A stretch of 64,000 nucleotides of DNA from Leptobrachium leishanense (lineage: Eukaryota; Chordata; Amphibia; Anura; Megophryidae), in the NCBI GenBank assembly GCA_009667805.1, contig CM019067.1, positions 164,721,073 through 164,785,072 on the forward strand, in the 5' to 3' direction. The position numbers were made by a program, and so were the translations under genes. Below are positions 1-11,988 of the stretch, piece by piece (the stretch's first letter is position 1; every line of letters begins with the position of its first letter). The notes under the pieces are model-generated. The model did not search any database. It was not told where the DNA came from and saw only the letters and a list, made by a program, of their open reading frames with translations.

Positions 1-256
1 GGGTATTTATGACATACTGAAAGACTTTCGAACAAAAAAATCTGCATTCATAGAAGCTCTTTTTTGTTTCTCTGCACTGCAATGATAACACTTAAAGAAG
101 ATTATGTTAGCAGGCATTAATATATCACATTTAGACAGAAAACAATATTAGTTTGCTTTAAGCCGACACCTGAAATGCTTCTAGGTAAATAGTAGTATAT
201 AAATTTATTTTGGGATTCGGGAATAAGCAAATTGAAATGAATACATGGATGCATTC

Positions 257-1129
257 TGTACCTCTCAGTGTAGTGGGGCGAGGGTGCGAGCCCAGGGGTG
301 CAGTGATACACAGTAGAGGCACAGATGGAAGCAGTATATATATACACTGGGTATTGTATACCCAGCAATGAACTAGAGAGGGGAAAGACAGGAGACAGGG
401 ATAATCAATAGAGGTAGCTGGGCGAGACATGAAACGGGATAAACTGAAGAGGAAGGCACAGTACAGAGAGTTTAGACAGGAAGACTAAACTAGACTAGAC
501 ACAGACTACAGACAAAGGGGCAAAGCAAGACGAGGCGTGGACACAGAAAGAAAGAACATAAACTAAGGTAGGTTGCAGGGCTAGAGGGCATATGAACAAA
601 ATTCCATAGAATGGGGAGACTGGATGTTTTAAGTCCACAGTGAGGGCAACAGGGAGTCTTTGGTAATACAGGGGATCTTGAGGCAACATAGGGTCCTTGG
701 TAAACAGGGAGGTCTTGAGGCAGCAGAGGGTCCTTGTTAACACAGGAGTCTTTTGCTGTATCCAGAGGGGTGGTCTGTAAGCAAGGTCAAGAGGGAAGTC
801 AAGGGTCGTAGGTAGGTAGAGAAATGGAGATCTGTGAAACAAAGCAAGGGGTCTGGTACACTTGGAGCAGCAGGATCAGCTTCTGGTTAGCACACTGTTT
901 TTTAGCACACTGAGTAAATCACCATGCAGAATCATTGCAGTCAGGGTGTGACCTCCCTTTGAGGAGGCCTCAGAGTCAATCATGCAACATTTGTGGAGTC
1001 TGCCAGAGAGCTGCTGAGAGAAGCAAAGTCCAGCAAAGGCAATGTAGGAAAGGTGCTGCCTGGGTTATGTCACTGTATAGCAGCACCTGACTTGCCCTTC
1101 TTACGCCACCGACGGCGGTCGCCGTGACA
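257..1129 (-). mobile_element. Solo LTR-like element with 5-bp target duplication
   Basis: The segment starts TGTACC and ends GTGACA, so it has TG..CA ends, and it is flanked by CATTC at 252-256 and at 1130-1134. That is the signature of an LTR retrotransposon insertion reduced to one LTR. Its left end shares a stretch around 'gcgagcccaggggtgcagtgat' (in two parts) with the LTRs at 31504 and 35182, which suggests a distantly related family in the same orientation. No internal coding domain is seen. It could also be a short terminal-repeat element with unrecognised ends. Confidence 0.55.
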
Positions 1130-1250
1130 CATTCTAGGGAATATGAAAAATGAGATAATGTGAATTCACAATTAGACCTTCAATTATCAGTATCTTCAAT
1201 AACCCATTAATTATCAGTAGGGGTGCCAGATCAGCCATGGTTTTTTTTAG

Positions 1251-1310
1251 AAAGGATTTTACCAGGAAGGATACAATGAGATTTCTCTTGTTTTCAAGTA
1301 TGTCCTGGGT
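1251..1310 (-). repeat. Fragment of L2-like LINE 3' tail
   Basis: The stretch containing 'accaggaaggatac' and 'caagtatgtcctggg' matches the inverted 3' tail at 54484-54752 and, in the other orientation, the tails at 40680-40760 and 55190-55240. Only about 60 bp remain. Confidence 0.6.
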
Positions 1311-1723
1311 GGCAAGTATGTACCGTTTGGTGTCTTGCCCAAGGACACTTACTGGAGAGGTGCTCTTTTTTGGATCGAACCCATGTCTCCACAGGCTCTC
1401 TCCACGCAGAGCAGTGATTTCCTGGACATTTATGTATTACTAGTTCATTATACAGGAGAACACAGAAGAGATAGTGCCTGCATTAAGTAAAATTCATACT
1501 ACTTATTTACCTCCCCCCCATTCTCATGGGAGGAACCAATGATGGGGGTGGCCCTTCATTCAAATTTATCCAGCATGATGGGGCGTGTCCAGCAGCCATC
1601 GTGGATGGCTGCATGTAGTGTGAGCTCCCACCAGCTGCCAGATTTACCCAACATTGCAGCTCACCCCAGCATTGTTTCAAAGCCACAAACGTCTCATTAA
1701 CCTCTGCTGACCCTCAGGACCTA

Positions 1724-2782
1724 GATGGCGCCCACAAAAACTGCCGAAACCTGCGGAAGAGGTGAGAGCTGGGAAGCAGTGCAACAGGCTGCAAGATGGC
1801 AGCGCCCCCTGCTCCTGTGACTCTGGATCCCTGTGATCACCCCACCATGCACCAGTGGTGGAGGAGGATGCCCACCACCTAAGCCTCTCAACCTCAGCCC
1901 CAGCAACAGGCAGACAGATCCAGTCCATGTTTCAGGACCTTCGGTTCACCATTCAGGATGACTTCCGCATGATAACTGCATCCCTCCAATCAGGAAATTT
2001 GTGATATTGGGGAACGTATTGACCTACTGGAATCTAAATCTGACAAATTGTGCCTTGCACATAATGAATTAGTGGATGCTTACAAGGAGTTAAAATCGGC
2101 CCATAAATCTCTTTTATTAAATGTCACAGATGCAGAAGATCGTTCCGGCAGGAATAACATTCGTGTTCGGGGTGTCCCAGAAATGGTTAAACCTGATAAT
2201 CTTGTGGATTACTTACTTGCCCTAGTCCATGTTTTACTACCTGAGACAGATGTAGCAGCTCTGCAATTGGATAGGGTGCACCGCATCCCGAAACCACACA
2301 ACTTGGACGCTGCGATCCCGAGGGATGTCTTGACCCATGTCCACTTCTACAACATCAAGGATTCCCTGATGGCTGCCATGCGTAAAACCCCGTATTTACC
2401 TGCTCCCTACACTGGAATCTCCTTTTCTGATTTATCTGCCGCTACGATGCTAAAAATGAGGGAATTCTTGCCAGTTACGAAGGTTCTCCGCAAGCATAAG
2501 ATCCCGTACCGTTGGGGATTCCCTCTGAAACTTCTGGTCACATATCGAGGTACTCTTTCTGTCATTCACTCTGTACAGGAGGGCATCACTACGCTGCAAG
2601 TATGGTACCTGATGGACGATGTTACCCCCCACACCGGGCCTTTCCCTTACCATCGAAGGTCTCCCCGGAGTGGCACCATGTGCGGCCTGCTCCTTGAGGA
2701 GATCTGGATGTTGCACCGTTTCAACTCTTCTGCTCTTTTGGTTGTTTCTGTCCCTGCACCTGATTTCACATTGGAGGCTTAA
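1724..2782 (+). pseudogene. LINE ORF1 protein (Transposase_22-like), broken
   Basis: ORF1 proteins of L1/Tx1 elements bind the element RNA as coiled-coil trimers. The longest open part, from about 2048, contains the family signature EDRSGRNNIRVRGVPE, then PETDVAALQLDRVHRI and later IPYRWGFPLKLLVTY, which are the order and spacing of the RNA-recognition and C-terminal domains of L1-type ORF1p. A plausible ATG lies at 1724, just after the leader, but the N-terminal coiled-coil region is broken by a stop and at least one frameshift near 1993. The C-terminal about 60 residues look unlike the family and may be out of frame. ORF2 follows after about 410 bp. This is a decayed copy. Confidence 0.75.
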
Positions 2783-3196
2783 CATTGTTAATTGAATCGA
2801 CTACTATACAAGGTCTGGTGAACTGGCGATGTTTTGACACTTCTCCCACTTTTTGGATCGGATGGACTCTGTTCCCCTCCGACACTGCCCCCCCCGACTC
2901 CCCCCATGGCCAGTGGGGTAGGCCCAGAGTTTCTCGGTGACCTTGGAGCTATTTTTTGTATATTGAGCAGCTGCCTGTTGTACCGACTATTTTTTTTGTG
3001 GGGGTTTTGTTGTTTTTTTTGGGGTTCTTTCCCCCCCTTTTTGTCCTTTCTTACCCCTGTTGCACCAATCTTTGTAAGTGAACTTGGACTGACTTTTTCT
3101 TTTTCTTCCTGTATATGGCTGCTGTTCTTACAGGACTTCCACCATGGTTTACTTTCGCTGCTCTTGAGTGTCGCAATGTATGTAAAGGGGTAAAGT

Positions 3197-3500
3197 ATGA
3201 AAATTGTCTCCTTTAATGTTAAGGGGCTGAATATCCCACAAAGAGTCACTCCCTATATGCAGATCTCCGTCACAACCCCCCAGATGTGGTCTGTTTGCAA
3301 GAAACTCATTTCAAACGTTCTGTTCATCCCAAATTATACCTCCCCGCCTTTCCGCAAGAGTTTCACGCTACAGCCCCGATTAAGGCGAGAGGTGTTTCGA
3401 TAATTCACTGTAATGTGTCGTTTAACTTATATAGATCCGTGCTCGACCCTAATGGCTGCTTTCTGTTTTTGATTTGTGACATTGATAGGGTTACCTATAC
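3197..3500 (+). pseudogene. LINE ORF2 N-terminus (apurinic endonuclease), truncated
   Basis: ORF2 opens with MKIVSFNVKGLN, the usual start of an L1-type APE endonuclease that nicks target DNA for reverse transcription. The reading frame changes near 3260-3290, after which the CLQETHF motif (catalytic Glu region) and ARGVSI appear. The sequence ends at 3500 inside the endonuclease. No reverse transcriptase from this element was found downstream. Confidence 0.75.
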
Positions 3501-4250
3501 CAGTGGTTCTCAACCTGTGGACCCTCAGGACCCACAATTGTCCTTGGTCATTAAGTCGCGACCCAAAAATAATTGAATTTCTGAAACATAATTTATTCCA
3601 CAAAACGTGTGCAATATTCTACAATGTATGCACTTTTTAAACAATTTTGTAAACAAACAGTGATTCTTTCCAAAATGGATAGTGCAGTAATCACAGCGCT
3701 AGTGAAAACGAAAATGCTATTGAGGAAAAACCCCAATAAAATAAACTGTATTCGAAACATATGAAATTAAATTAGAACTTTATGGGAAAACTGGGGATGC
3801 TTCTTACTCTTAATATGTGCCTCAAAGTCTGGGGTAATGGTAGACAAAGCAACTCTAATTTAAATCACTACTGAATGAATAATAAAATATTATAAAAAAC
3901 GTAAACTCGCCTGCTCCGCACTCCCCCGCTGTCCGTCTCTGCCGCTGCGTGCATTATTTTTTAACAGCAGCCTGCACTCCCTGAACCTTCGCAATTTGCG
4001 TAGCTGAACACTATGTTAATCGTGTAAGCTTAAACTGGCCAAGAGATTGAGAAGTCTGCAGTGCGCATCTGGCACCACCTACTTTCTGAATCTATGCTCT
4101 TCAGTGCCTCAGAGAAGCACAGAGAGCAATGGAATAGCTTGGACCAGTGGGAAAGCACCATTGGTCAAAGCCATTCAAAAAATACCTCCATGGGAGGCTG
4201 GCCCCCCATGCAGTGATTGACGCAAGATAGCCATGTGACTGTCCTTGTCT
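3501..4250 (+). mobile_element. Possible hAT-type (Charlie-like) element, one end
   Basis: The sequence begins CAGTGGTTCTCAACCTGTGG, the classic terminus of hAT Charlie-type elements, followed by a GTCGCGACCC motif. I did not find the matching inverted end or an 8-bp duplication of the flank, so the right boundary is arbitrary. The rest is AT-rich without a coding domain. Confidence 0.35.
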
Positions 4251-4373
4251 CATACAGTCAGTGGGCGCGGGGCTGTGCCCTCAGTGTGACTGTTTACTGT
4301 GGCGGCACCTCCTCCCTGCAGGTGAAGGGGACTGTGCGCAGCTGACACTCGGCTGCCTGGAGTGGACAACGCA

Positions 4374-4434
4374 GCACTGAGAGCAGCCGGTTCCTGGGGA
4401 GCAGTGAGAGCAGCCAGTTCCTGGGGAGCACTGA
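4374..4434. repeat. Two-copy 27-bp tandem duplication
   Basis: The unit containing 'gagcagccggttcctgggga' at 4381 recurs 27 bp later with one substitution. It lies in a GC-richer stretch (4250-4500) with no recognised gene. Confidence 0.6.
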
Positions 4435-4611
4435 ACCTGAACCTACGTAACCTGTGTATATCTGGCTCTGATACTAGCCTGTGCCTCACCAGCCACTGAC
4501 CTCACTTCATGTCACTGGTATGCAGGGAGGTCAGGATCAGGAAGCAGTGATTCTGCTAAGAATTCTCAGTGTACATTCTAGTTTTCTGCAGGGATTATCA
4601 CATCAGGAGGA

Positions 4612-4870
4612 TGGCAGGAAAGGAAGAGGAGTGAGAGATTTATAGAGTAAAAGGGAGAGAGTGATAGAGGGAGAAAGAGAGATGAGAAGAAATAGAGAAA
4701 TGGAGAGGAAGACATAGATACAAGGACAGATGGAAAAATACACAGAAGGACACACAGATATACTGTAGATGGACAGACAGAATAACAGATATTCAGAAAG
4801 AAGGATGCATAAATAGGTAAAAGGACAGATTAACAAAAGGACAGACAAACAGAAAGGGAAAAACACAATC
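4612..4870. repeat. Polypurine low-complexity tract
   Basis: About 260 bp consist almost only of A and G on the plus strand, with loose GAGA and AGACAGA motifs. Such tracts are length-variable and prone to triplex formation. No coding sense was found. Confidence 0.7.
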
Positions 4871-5063
4871 AAATATATATAGGGAGCCACCCTCTTACCC
4901 AACAGCCTTTTGCTTCACTGAGATGTGCACAGTGTTGGCAGCCAGTTGTAGAATGCACTGGACACATGTCAGTCCCTGCTGGGAGTACAGAGCTGCTGCC
5001 AGTCAGTCCCACCCCACACTTTCCCATATCAGTCTCTCCCTTCGCATCACTACGCTGACCGGC

Positions 5064-5086
5064 CGGATCTCGCTAGGCGAGATCCG
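5064..5086. repeat. Short perfect hairpin
   Basis: CGGATCTCGC and GCGAGATCCG pair perfectly around a TAG loop. It lies in a short GC-rich patch. Its role is unknown. Confidence 0.5.
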
Positions 5087-5180
5087 CGGAGTCCTATGGA
5101 TGCTCGTGGCTGTGCTCAGTGCTGCCTCGAGCATCTCGTCCCGTAGCGCGCGGTAACAATGCAGGCAGCTGCATTGTAAT

Positions 5181-5260
5181 CTAGCGTTAAAATGCAGGTG
5201 CAAGGGGGAAAACTGTTGGCGCAGTTTTTCCTCCCTTGCGCCCGCGTTTTAACGCTAGGA
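5181..5260. repeat. Imperfect hairpin, possible small MITE remnant
   Basis: The arms containing 'ctagcgttaaaa' and 'gcaagggggaaaactg' are repeated inverted as 'cagtttttcctcccttgc' and 'ttttaacgctag' around a short loop. The right flank reads 'gtagccct', which inverted resembles the GGGCTA starts of the PIF/Harbinger-like MITEs elsewhere in the window. No target duplication was identified. Confidence 0.45.
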
Positions 5261-5269
5261 TGTAGCCCT

Positions 5270-6124
5270 GAGAGTTTCACCATTTTTGGCACTCGTATTT
5301 GATTGTTATTTTTTTATCAAAATAGAGGTTAATGAGACCAAAATGTATGTCTAGGGGACTCAAATAGTAAGAAAGAATGGATTAGACAGAAACAAAAAGT
5401 GTTATGGAGGAGTGTCTACATATCTTAGGCAGCTAAAAGCTGAGCAATTAAGAATGTTCACTCTACATCTTGATTGTCTCATCCCTTGTGTTCTATATCC
5501 CATATCCCAGTGTGCATTTAAATAGCAAAGGTTTTAGTATCATTATAATAATTATAGTGATAACCTAACAATAACACAGCCCATTATGTCCTATTTAACC
5601 TTGTTTGACTCCTGCAGTAGTCATTACCCTGTAGACTAATTAGGTTCTACACCAAGACTCCATTTAATCACACTAATACAACAGTGACATAGTAATGTAC
5701 CATGAAATAATACTGAACTCGAACGTTTATCCAAACTGTGATCTCCATTTATGCTAAAAAAAGGGCAAAAACATTCTTGCCTCTATTAGCCATTCTTTAT
5801 TCGCAATATGAACTGTAAAGGTGTAGAATTATCTACTGACGGCAGTGCAATGTTTTGTTAATGGTAAAATTTCATATGTATGGGAATGATCTATTGTCTG
5901 TATACAGTTTCACTAATGTACACGACAACAGAGAACTCTGTTTTGACACTCATTTTATTATCATCAAATCTGATCTGAATCACAGTTTTGGATGTTCATG
6001 AGTAAAATTTCCTACTCCTTAAAGCATCAAATAAATTGGTTTTCCCTTGTGGATTTGTGTGGCATTATTTACGTCTTATAAGTAAGCTCAACGCGAGTAT
6101 AGGCAGCATGTGTATGCATGGCTT
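5270..6124. other. No recognisable feature
   Basis: About 850 bp of AT-rich DNA with frequent stops in all frames and no repeat that I matched elsewhere in the window. Confidence 0.6.
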
Positions 6125-6593
6125 CAGCATCACTAACTCAGCTCCCCACTACCTGTCCTCACTAATCACCAAATACACCCCAGCCCGCTCCCTAAGGTCA
6201 AACAGTGACCTGCGCCTAGCTTCTCCCCGCATCACCTCTTCCCATGATAGACTGCAGGATTTCTCACGCGCAGCCCCCACTCTCTGGAACGCTCTCCCTC
6301 GTACTGTCAGACTTTCCCCTAACTTCTCTTCCTTCAAACGCTCCCTGAAAACGTTCCTATTTAGGGAAGCCTACCACCCAACTCACTGACGCAACCATCA
6401 ATCACTGTCACCTTACAGTACTCTCCTCCTGTTTCCAACCCCAACCCTCCCAGATTGTGAGTTCCTACGGGAATAGGGCCTCATCCCCTCTTGTACTGTT
6501 TGTCAAATGTTGTTCAATGTATTGTATTGTAACCCTGTCTATACTGTGCCTATTGTACAGCGCTGAGGAATATGCTGGCGCTTTATAAATAAA

Positions 6594-6627
<34 letters not shown>
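6125..6627 (+). mobile_element. 5'-truncated L2-like LINE tail with (AAT)n end
   Basis: The segment holds the last about 85 codons of a LINE ORF2 (6135-6389), a 3' UTR, the motif 'gctttataaataaag' and an (AAT)n tail at about 6594-6627. The coded stretch includes PHYLSSLITKYTPARSLRS and LWNALPRTVR, typical of the extreme C-terminus of L2-clade proteins. An inverted copy of the same family ends at 36571. Target duplications were not resolved. Confidence 0.75.
6135..6389 (+). pseudogene. LINE ORF2 C-terminal fragment (L2-like)
   Basis: The frame reads from PHYLSSLI through the FSRAAPTLWNALP block to LKTFLFREAY and a natural stop at 6387-6389. This block lies downstream of reverse transcriptase in L2-type elements and probably contacts RNA. 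There is no reverse transcriptase upstream, so this is a dead 5'-truncated copy. Within the retained part the frame is intact. Confidence 0.7.
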
Positions 6628-7039
6628 TTTAAATTTTGTCATGAAATGGATCTGAATCATATAAAATCCAAGCAGGACATGGTAACTTCAATGCACTGAT
6701 ATAGACTTTAACTTATCTTCTTTGAAAAATTATTGGCTTGTATTATTTACCAATATGCTAATTAAAACCAGGCATTTTTACTTTTATATTCTTATATTTG
6801 GATCTTATAGTCCCCCCCCCCTCAGTGTGTAAACCAAGACTATTGAGGTCTGGGTCTCTACCCTTTGCTAAATGAATGCAATGTATATTTCCTCATTATC
6901 TCCCTTGCAAAGTGATAGAACTAGGCAATGTTTCCTTTTAAAAGTAGTCAAGTCGAACTCTACTATTAAGAAATTAAAAATTCCATACAATTATTATAAG
7001 TATCTACTTCTCAGTTAAAAAAAGTGCCTTAGACAACAT
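6628..7039. other. No recognisable feature
   Basis: AT-rich sequence between two transposable elements, with a C9 run near 6811. No gene or repeat was recognised. Confidence 0.6.
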
Positions 7040-7042
7040 GTA

Positions 7043-7734
7043 GGGCTCAATTACATTCTCTGTGCAAAATCGGACGCGCAGCACAATTGTTTTTGCGTGC
7101 AGCGTTAAACGTTAACGTGCGTAAATTAACGCTGGTATTACGATCCGAGCACATTTTTTCATCCGTCAAAAAATAACTTGCATAAAAAAGACGCGTAAAA
7201 ACGCGCGTGCATTAACATTGCGTGCAGAAATCAGTGGACAGACTGTTTTTTCACGTGATTCAGCCAATCTGAATTAAAAATCAATCTGAGTATACTGTAT
7301 ATACTGCAGCAATAATAAAAACACGCAAACCTTTCAATTTTATTGTTTGGGTATGTTTAGAATGTGTAACTATACTGTGCTGTATTTTTTTTTTTTGGGC
7401 TGTGTATTTGATTTCGGCCAGGACGTTCAGATTTGCAGTTACCACCAGCTTTTAAAAGACGTTAAAATTATGCGCGCAAACGTCGTTTGTAAAAATTTGC
7501 AAATCGATTATAATACCATCTGCATACCAGCGCACGATCGCATTTGCGCTCACAATGTTAAGTATGGGATGCGCGCACGAATTTGCGCTCGCGCAGGGTC
7601 ACTCGCATTAGACATTAACGCACATCGTATGCGCGAACGTCGTAATACGACGTTCAGCACGAAGGGTTTTGCCCCTCGCGTTAATGCGTTTTTGCACACG
7701 CGTACATTTTTGGGCGAAGAGTGTAATAGAGCCC
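7043..7734. mobile_element. PIF/Harbinger-like MITE with GTA target duplication
   Basis: The element has inverted ends GGGCTCAATTACATTCT and, inverted at the right, GGGCTCTATTACACTCT. It is flanked by GTA at 7040-7042 and 7735-7737, a 3-bp duplication as made by PIF/Harbinger transposases. The interior is rich in CGCG and GCGCA motifs. A copy in the opposite orientation lies at 29006-29734 and shares the motif 'actatactgtgctgtattt'. The 164-residue ORF across it has no recognisable domain and I regard it as accidental. Confidence 0.65.
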
Positions 7735-7760
7735 GTAGTGTATTTGAGGCTTTTTTTCTG

Positions 7761-8405
7761 CCGGTGTTCTGCCCATCGAGCGAACTTGCCATAATGGCTA
7801 ACCTGCGTCACTTCCGGTGCACCTACGTCACCAAAACGTGAGGCGGATCAGCTGGATACAGCATCCGGAATGCCAGTGAAACCTTTGATCAGCTGCAGAT
7901 AGGCATCCGGAATGCCAGATCAGCGAACCTCCGTCCCAGGAGTGGTGTTGTGATTCAAAGTCAAACCTCTGATCAGCTGCAGACAGGAAGGAATTACTTC
8001 CTCATATAACACACAACACCCTCCCATGGCTCTGTATAGTGCACAAGCCTACTGACTGTGAGCCGCACACCCTGAATATATAGAGGAATCTCCAAATAGA
8101 CACTGTCTATTTCAAGATAGGCTTGTACGCTATACAGAGCCGTGGGAGGGTGTTGTGTGTTATACAGAGTGCAGGGTTGGATGTTCGTCAGTTACACAGC
8201 AGCGTTGGATCACGTGACTGCAGTGGGCGGGCCCTGGGTTGTTGTATGAGGAAGTAATTCCTTCCTATCTGCAGCTGATCAGAGGTTTCACTGGCATTCC
8301 GGATGCTGTATCCAGCTGATCCGCCTCACTTTTGGTGACGTAGGTACACCGGAAGTGACGTGGGTTCGCCATTATGGCAAGTTTGCTCGATGGGCAGAAC
8401 ACCGG
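7761..8405. mobile_element. Foldback element with long inverted arms
   Basis: The arm starting CCGGTGTTCTGCCCATCGAG at 7761 is repeated inverted up to 8405. The match runs over more than 150 bp, with small differences such as 'gacgcag' against 'gacgtgg'. A second inner pair, around 'aacaccctcccatggctctg' (about 8010) and its complement (about 8140), extends the stem. No coding capacity and no clear target duplication were seen. The left end lies 26 bp from the MITE ending at 7734. Confidence 0.65.
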
Positions 8406-8790
8406 TACTCAGTACTGGCACCTATTGGCAGGACAGACCCGCTAAAATGCAGAGGACGTCTCCAGCATGTCTTCAAAGTTTCGTGCCTCGGACAGAATCT
8501 GCTGCTGATCGCGGACTTCTCCTGCAGGGGGCTGACATCTTAGATTTAAGCCCTACCTGCGGAACCTCCCCCTGCCCACTGACATCATCACGCATGGGCT
8601 CGATGACATCAAAAATGGGACTTCTCCCACGCCAGGCAGGGAATTCCCTAGAGAGGAGATACCGAGGTAATTTGAACCCATGTATCTTTGGAACTGTAGG
8701 AGCTAGAGGGCAATTTCAGATATTTCAAATACCAGAGCATGGCCTTTCCAAAGGTACCAAATGAATAACAATAAATAAAAATGAAATACA
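8406..8790. repeat. Degenerate fragment related to the multi-hairpin TTAA family
   Basis: It shares 'agagcatggcctttcc' near 8732 with the TTAA elements at 37298, 39600 and 51560, and it has similar 'gacatcatcacgca' and 'ctgcagggggctgacat' motifs to the fragment at 9591-10018. Its boundaries are uncertain. Confidence 0.45.
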
Positions 8791-8990
8791 TAGTTACGTA
8801 AAATGAAAAAGACATGCGTCCATCAAGTTCAGCCTTTCGCACAACACCTACTGTTGATCCAAATTTTCTTGCTATACAGCTTGATGCTAAGCCAATGCTC
8901 CAGATGCTGGTATAAAATGAAACATGTAGAGCTAGAGCTAGGCAACATAACCGATTTCCTGTCAATCAGCTACCCCCGAGGCACAGTGCA
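8791..8990 (-). repeat. CR1-type LINE 3' fragment
   Basis: The motif 'catgcgtccatcaagttcag', followed by 'cctttcgcacaacac', resembles the inverted 3' ends of CR1/L3 elements common in vertebrates. It is too diverged to show a protein. This is a family-level inference. Confidence 0.4.
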
Positions 8991-9590
8991 AGTCACGTTC
9001 AGATCTAGCACTTTTTAAGTCTGTTGCACTGTCACAGACATTGTATCAAGTGCAGTCTTTTCTACTACGTGTTCATGTGGAAATGTGATATAAGCAGCAT
9101 TGGGATAAAAAGTAGCCTTTATTTTTAAATTATTTCCTTTTTCACTCTTTACTATACCCACAGACACACGAAGGCTTGTTTCCTACTGCTACTATAATAT
9201 CTGTACAGCATTACTATCACTATTGTGCTCCAAGGTACTCTTCTCATGATGCCACAGTAATGGGGGAGATTTTGTTATTGTATGACAAGACCACTACAGA
9301 GCCTATGCTCTACGGGTCTTGCAACGTTTTTGTTTTTTTCGTCGTTTGTTTTTAATTTTTGTCCAAACTTTTGGCCTGGCTATTCCTATTGTTTGTTTTG
9401 TGGTATCCATTCCCTACACCATCCTTTTTTTAGGTGTTATGGTAAACGTTAGGTCCATACACCACTTTTATAGTATCTTCCATTGAAAGCTATATTTTAT
9501 AGGCTCATATCCAGTCTCTCAGAAGGAGATTTGGCCATTGCAACCTCCAAAAATTAATAAATATATATCACACTTGCTGATGACATGGGA
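8991..9590. other. No recognisable feature
   Basis: About 600 bp of AT-rich DNA without a matched repeat, ORF or motif. Confidence 0.55.
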
Positions 9591-10018
9591 TATGGGAAGG
9601 TGAATAAGTGCAGCATCATTGCTCACTTTATAACTGAAAAGTGAACAATAGTGCTGCGCTTCAATAAAAAATATTTATTTTATATATTCATCATATAGTT
9701 TTTATTGAGTCTGGTCATTCTCTGTCTTTTCCAATGATACCTCATATGACCCTGTATCGCCTCCATAGGGTATACTCTGCCAGGCAGGGGGAAGTCCCAT
9801 TTCTGATGTCATCGCACCGATGCCTAATGATGTCAGAGGGTGGAGGTCCCGCAGGCAGGACTGTCATCCAGGATCTCAGCCCCCTGCAGGAAAAATCCGC
9901 TATCAGTGCCAGATCGGTACCAAGCCACAGGACTTTGAAGTTGTACTGCGCACGTACTACGCATCCTAGTGGGAAAGCGCAGGAAGCGCTCAATGCATCA
10001 TTAACAGTCAAGTGATTA
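9591..10018. repeat. Second degenerate fragment of the TTAA family
   Basis: The stretch 'gcagcatcattgctcacttt' and its inverted partner 'gtgaacaatagtgctgc' form the same terminal hairpin as in the intact copies near 38515 and 52347. It is followed by 'ttttccaatgatacc'. Target duplications were not found. Confidence 0.5.
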
Positions 10019-11988
10019 AATATAGGCAATGGGTGAAAGGCCCAATTTCAGTTTACTGGCGGTTATGAGATAGACTTCTGCAGCCAAACATTTTGGGACC
10101 AATAATGTTAAACTCGGATTCATAAAAGAAAATGCTGGCACCGTTGCTAGCAATCAGATGTAGAGAACAATCTAACTTCTTACACGGAATGAATACACTG
10201 ATAACTTTACGGTCAATGAGAATTTAATTTCTATCAAAAGGAAAACTTCAGACTTGCTTTAAATGCTTTAAAAATTGAGTTTTGTAGGCTACAGATTTTT
10301 TTTTTTTTTATTAAAGCAATAATTTATACTTTTTGTGGGTATTGAAGGGGTTAAAATGTATTGATATACTTTTGTGCAATTCATAATAAGGAAAAAACCA
10401 AAGAATAAAGCTAAACCATACACAGTAAAGCATATCCTCAAATATTTGAGATTTAAAAAAAAGGTTTGAGGGAAGGAAGACGCTAGCCTAAGATCTAAAA
10501 TACATACCCTTATATCAATGCTGAGCAAAGCCAGATATTTCTTTTACAGAAAGTAAATATGTTCATGATGTGCACAAACACACTTTCTTATATTATCAAA
10601 GTAAACATAACATATCAGGTCATCTTCCTAGTGTGGACTGCAGATGACCTGGCTGTACAGCAGCTGTGGTGACTTTCTTATTAAACAGCTTTATAAAACA
10701 TAGGACAGCAGCACTGTTAATAATAATAACTTAACCTTTCCAAGTTAATTTTCCTGTTTCCTGTCTGGAAATGTGGTAATGTTTTTGACCTGTTAACATC
10801 TAGAGCTCAAATGGCACATTTTAAAGCAAATGCTGGCTGGCAACAATTGCATCACAGAAGATACATATTTATTGACATTACTGCAATAGACAGTTTATGC
10901 ATAATAATTTAACACTTTATACAACTGAGACCCACCTTCTAACGTCTTCAGACATACATAAAAAAATATCTGGAAGAAGTTGTTCCGTCTCAGGTCATGT
11001 TACTCAGTAAATAAAGAGGCAACAAGGTTGTGGTGTCCAAAGGGTTAATTCAAATGAGAGCTCAATTAAGTCAAAAGGTTAGTTGTAGGCAGCGCATGTT
11101 CTTGGAAGGGAAGCCCCAAGGTTAAATAACTGGAGAGTAGCAAAAAATAGACCAATTGTTTTAGACCTTACTTTGCCAGTTACGGTAATTTGTTTATAAC
11201 AATAACTCTGATTTTTATTTTTCCAGATAAAAATAAATAAATAAACTTTAAGGATAGCCTACTATATAATTTAGATCATAATATCCCTTGTATTTCCAAT
11301 TTATTCATATAAAATTTTATTTTACAAATAAAAGAAGTATGGATTGCAGCACAGAGGACTCAATTGAGAAATATATATATGTTTATTTATACCTTAAATA
11401 TAAAAAATGCTATCATATATTAACTCAGTGAAACAGGAATAAAATCGTATTACATTATTCCAATAAATATATGCTGAGGCAAATTGAGGTCATCCAAAGG
11501 AAACGTGGTTCTCCCGTATGTTGAATTTACTGTGAAATAGCATAAAAGGTAATTCTATGTTAGGGTTACACAAGTTGCTAATAATCATTACTAGCCAGTA
11601 GCCACATATTGATAAAATGAAGTATATTCTAGAATGTGATACACGAGTTGAATACTTCCATGATTAAATAATATATCTAATCTTACATTTATGAATGATC
11701 AGGAATATTTTAGTTTATAATGTATTGCAGTCAGGAAGAATTAACAAAGATTCATTTTGTTAAATGTTATTATTTTGTATCTAAATATTTATTTGTGTTG
11801 TGTTAAAAGTATCTAGCTATCATTTAATTGAGCTGAAAGTGTTAGGATAACAGTTATTCACAATATGGCAGTCTTGTGACACATTACATCCATGTATATA
11901 ATTCCATATTGTCAGCTTAAAAGAAAAAAACCAAATCGAATTGCTTCAATTGATTAACTATAAATTTGATGATTTACAAAAATACATA
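10019..11988. other. Unique AT-rich DNA, nothing recognised
   Basis: Nearly 2 kb with dense stop codons, short A/T runs and an AAATAAATAAATAA patch near 11230. No inverted ends, coding domain or repeat shared with the rest of the window was seen. Confidence 0.6.

Larger units (their letters stand above)
1540..3500 (+). mobile_element. Tx1/L1-like LINE, 5' part
   Basis: The segment holds a 5' leader, a broken ORF1 and the first part of an endonuclease ORF2. It stops abruptly at 3500, where sequence resembling a hAT terminus begins. LINEs normally lose their 5' end, so a copy that keeps its 5' part and lacks the 3' part was probably cut by a later insertion or deletion. The 2783-3196 spacer between the ORFs is C/T-rich and has no recognised function. 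Both boundaries are approximate. Confidence 0.75.

Noticed and set aside
495..842. Minus-strand ORF of 115 codons as a gene
   Set aside because: It lies inside an LTR-like element and shows no known motif.
2788..3249. Minus-strand ORF of 153 codons
   Set aside because: It is opposite the C/T-rich spacer between LINE ORFs; low-complexity Lys-rich translation without a domain.
7347..7841. 164-codon plus-strand ORF as a gene
   Set aside because: It runs across a MITE and its right border into flanking DNA and has no recognisable domain.
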